Below are positions 62,777 to 64,000 of a stretch of 64,000 nt of DNA, piece after piece. Source of the stretch: an uncultured Phocaeicola sp. (GTDB lineage: Bacteria; Bacteroidota; Bacteroidia; Bacteroidales; Bacteroidaceae); the NCBI GenBank assembly GCA_944320885.1, contig CALUJE010000008.1:34577-98576 (forward strand), written 5' to 3'. The notes beneath the pieces are model-generated. The model worked only from the letters and a program-made list of their open reading frames with translations, made no database searches and was not told the DNA's origin. A program made the translations under genes and the position numbers. The number at the start of each line of letters is the position of its first letter. Position 1 is the first letter of the stretch.

Positions 62777-62896
62777 TAATCAAATAATTCGAAATCAATG
62801 CTGCTATACATTTAACAGTTCCTATTATAGCGACGAAGGTCAGCGTTTTTATCTTTTCAGCCAATACGTCAAAATTGAACGCTTACTAAAGGGTTT

Positions 62897-64000
62897 TTAT
62901 CTTTGCAATTTCATTTGTTCCTTCAACTTATCCAAATAAGGACGTCCTAACAGCTTCCACGCACCTGTACCACAAACGACAAAGAACAGAATACCGAGTA
63001 CTATAACCTTACGGCTCGTACCCGAAGGCTGTAAAGGAACGGTTGCCGGCTCTACTACAGCAAATACGGGCTTTTCCTCCTGTATCTTAGCACGAGCTAC
63101 CTGCAGCTGCTGGGCTACCTGACTGTATACCTGATAGGCCAGATTCATATCGTTCTGCAAACGCTCCTGCTCCGTACGGACGCTCTGAAACACCAGACTC
63201 TTGTTGGCATCCACATAACGGGCATAACGCTGCTGGGCATCGTAATATTCCTGCTGACGCTCCCTGTAAAGCTGCTCCAGATAGGCGCAGTCTTCTCTCG
63301 CCTTCTTGATGCGGTAGTCGATGATATACTGCTGGAGCTTCCTCACCACACTGTCGGCTACCATGGCCGTTACCTTCGGGTCCTGCAGTGTCACCGAAAG
63401 GGTGGTGATGCCCGTCTTCTTGTCGATATCTGCCAGAATGGTCTTGCGTAAAGACTCAACCTTCTTACTTTCTTCCTTTGTCAACTGGAAAGGATTAAGC
63501 CTGGCCACGGTATCCGCTTCTTCGACAAACAGACTCTTGACGGCTCCAACCGCCATGCCGGGAAGACCCAGAACAGCACTCCACCACGGAGCACGCTGCT
63601 CGTCCAGGTAGGCTACCAGTGTGGTATCCGTCTCTCCGTCGAGGGTCTGGACACGGGCATCGAACAACTCCAGCAGGAAAGGTGTGGAAGAGACTATCTC
63701 CCCCGAAAGGGCGGCATTCAGCGCATCAGGAGTACTACCCATGGCACCGGCTCCCAGAAAGGACGAGGCCAGACCGGCAAGACCACTACTCTTGGTGTCA
63801 CTGCCCATCTCGGGAGAGAGGGTGACACTTACCGTATACTGTTTGGGGATGCTCAGGGCTATAATGATGCCGGCTATCAGACCTATGCCGGCTGCCTTGT
63901 AAAGGCTTTTGCGGATGGCGATAACGCGACGCAGGATGTCCATCCAGTCTATCTCCAGTTCGTCGTTCTCCTCCTCACGCATGGGGGAGGTGTTACAGTG
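62897..64000 (-). CDS. Wzz/chain-length determinant-like protein (5' end possibly beyond window)
   Basis: At least 361 residues from the ATG at 63982; the frame stays open through the last 18 bases of the window, so an earlier start is possible. The D-W-M-D-I-L-R-R-V-I-A-I-R segment before a membrane helix (about 30-48), a periplasmic part with a coiled coil (about 215-305, rich in Glu, Gln, Arg), and a second helix (about 325-345) form the Wzz/GNVR layout. V-V-E-P-A-T-V-P-L-Q-P-S before the second helix is the usual Pro-rich stretch. It controls polysaccharide chain length at the inner membrane. No tyrosine-kinase domain is attached. It ends normally with TAA, 10 bases before the IS66 relic. 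Confidence 0.9.
   Translation of the reverse strand, partial: HCNTSPMREEENDELEIDWMDILRRVIAIRKSLYKAAGIGLIAGIIIALSIPKQYTVSVTLSPEMGSDTKSSGLAGLASSFLGAGAMGSTPDALNAALSGEIVSSTPFLLELFDARVQTLDGETDTTLVAYLDEQRAPWWSAVLGLPGMAVGAVKSLFVEEADTVARLNPFQLTKEESKKVESLRKTILADIDKKTGITTLSVTLQDPKVTAMVADSVVRKLQQYIIDYRIKKAREDCAYLEQLYRERQQEYYDAQQRYARYVDANKSLVFQSVRTEQERLQNDMNLAYQVYSQVAQQLQVARAKIQEEKPVFAVVEPATVPLQPSGTSRKVIVLGILFFVVCGTGAWKLLGRPYLDKLKEQMKLQR

Larger units (their letters stand above)
62296..62886 (-). mobile_element. Internally deleted IS66-family element with both terminal inverted repeats
   Basis: Two 22-base ends pair as inverted repeats with two mismatches: 62296-62317 starts GTTAGCGTCC, and 62865-62886 read in reverse starts GTAAGCGTTC, close to the GTAAGCG ends known for IS66 elements. 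Inside is only the C-terminal piece of an IS66 transposase. The full element should be about 2.5 kb, so roughly 80 percent is missing. The flanking 8 bases (ACACATCC versus TAAAGGGT) are not a target duplication. It lies between the Wzz-like gene, 10 bases from its stop, and the rest of the capsule operon. Confidence 0.75.

Noticed and set aside
62259..62896. Invertible promoter of the Bacteroides capsule type
   Set aside because: The inverted repeats found are IS66 ends and a tight hairpin; no promoter sits between matching invertase sites, and no invertase gene is near.

Overview
The window is a chromosomal segment from a gut-type Bacteroidales bacterium, most likely Bacteroides or Phocaeicola (inferred from gene content and promoters; no rRNA is present). 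Supporting signs are SusC/SusD outer-membrane uptake proteins with matching glycoside hydrolases, fimbrillin-like lipoproteins, a large AT-rich capsule cluster, and several Bacteroides-type promoter boxes (TAnnTTTG about 23 bases after a TTG/TTTG box).

Layout. 1-3649 (+): the end of one large glycosidase-like gene and a complete second one. 3784-8167: housekeeping and isolated genes (secreted transglutaminase-like protein, Dcu-type C4-dicarboxylate carrier, ribB, TlpA-like thioredoxin). 8236-15540 (-): SusC-SusD-DUF4843-PKD-like lipoprotein cassette; the susC gene is out of frame at a run of seven G (coding strand) just after its signal peptide. 15950-32881 (-): a compact seven-gene operon of secreted carbohydrate-active enzymes (GH43, beta-propeller/six-hairpin hybrid, GH78, STN-esterase-DUF3826, GH95, GH140, GH78-sialidase-like fusion), with a good promoter at 32919-32949 and a terminator at 15801-15856. 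The set GH140 (apiosidase family) plus GH78 and GH95 plus an esterase resembles the rhamnogalacturonan-II degradation loci of Bacteroides, so a complex pectin is the best guess for substrate.

33137-36458: GDP-mannose 4,6-dehydratase and GDP-fucose synthase (-), with a divergent mannose-6-phosphate isomerase (+), i.e. part of GDP-fucose supply. 36545-43020 (-): three surface lipoproteins, two fimbrillin-like paralogues with a shared C-terminal module and one fimbrillin-like protein ending in a zinc-protease HExxHxxGxxH motif. 43476-44885 (+): a polyprenyl glycosylphosphotransferase that could start capsule repeat-unit synthesis.

44921-64000 (-): capsular/exopolysaccharide cluster. It is read from a Wzz-like chain-length protein at the right edge through an internally deleted IS66 relic, an iron-sulfur oxidoreductase/acyltransferase fusion, a flippase, an aldo/keto reductase, an SGNH-like protein, a pyruvyltransferase, an EpsG-like polymerase, GT2, acyltransferase, GT11 fucosyltransferase, GT8, GT4, a phosphoribosyltransferase, a HAD phosphatase and an SDR epimerase. 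A second manA, a toxin-antitoxin-like pair and a nucleotidyltransferase follow. The fucosyltransferase matches the GDP-fucose genes. The phosphoribosyltransferase/phosphatase pair suggests PRPP-derived ribofuranose in the polysaccharide. No tRNA, rRNA, CRISPR array or invertible promoter was seen; the start of the capsule operon lies beyond the right edge.
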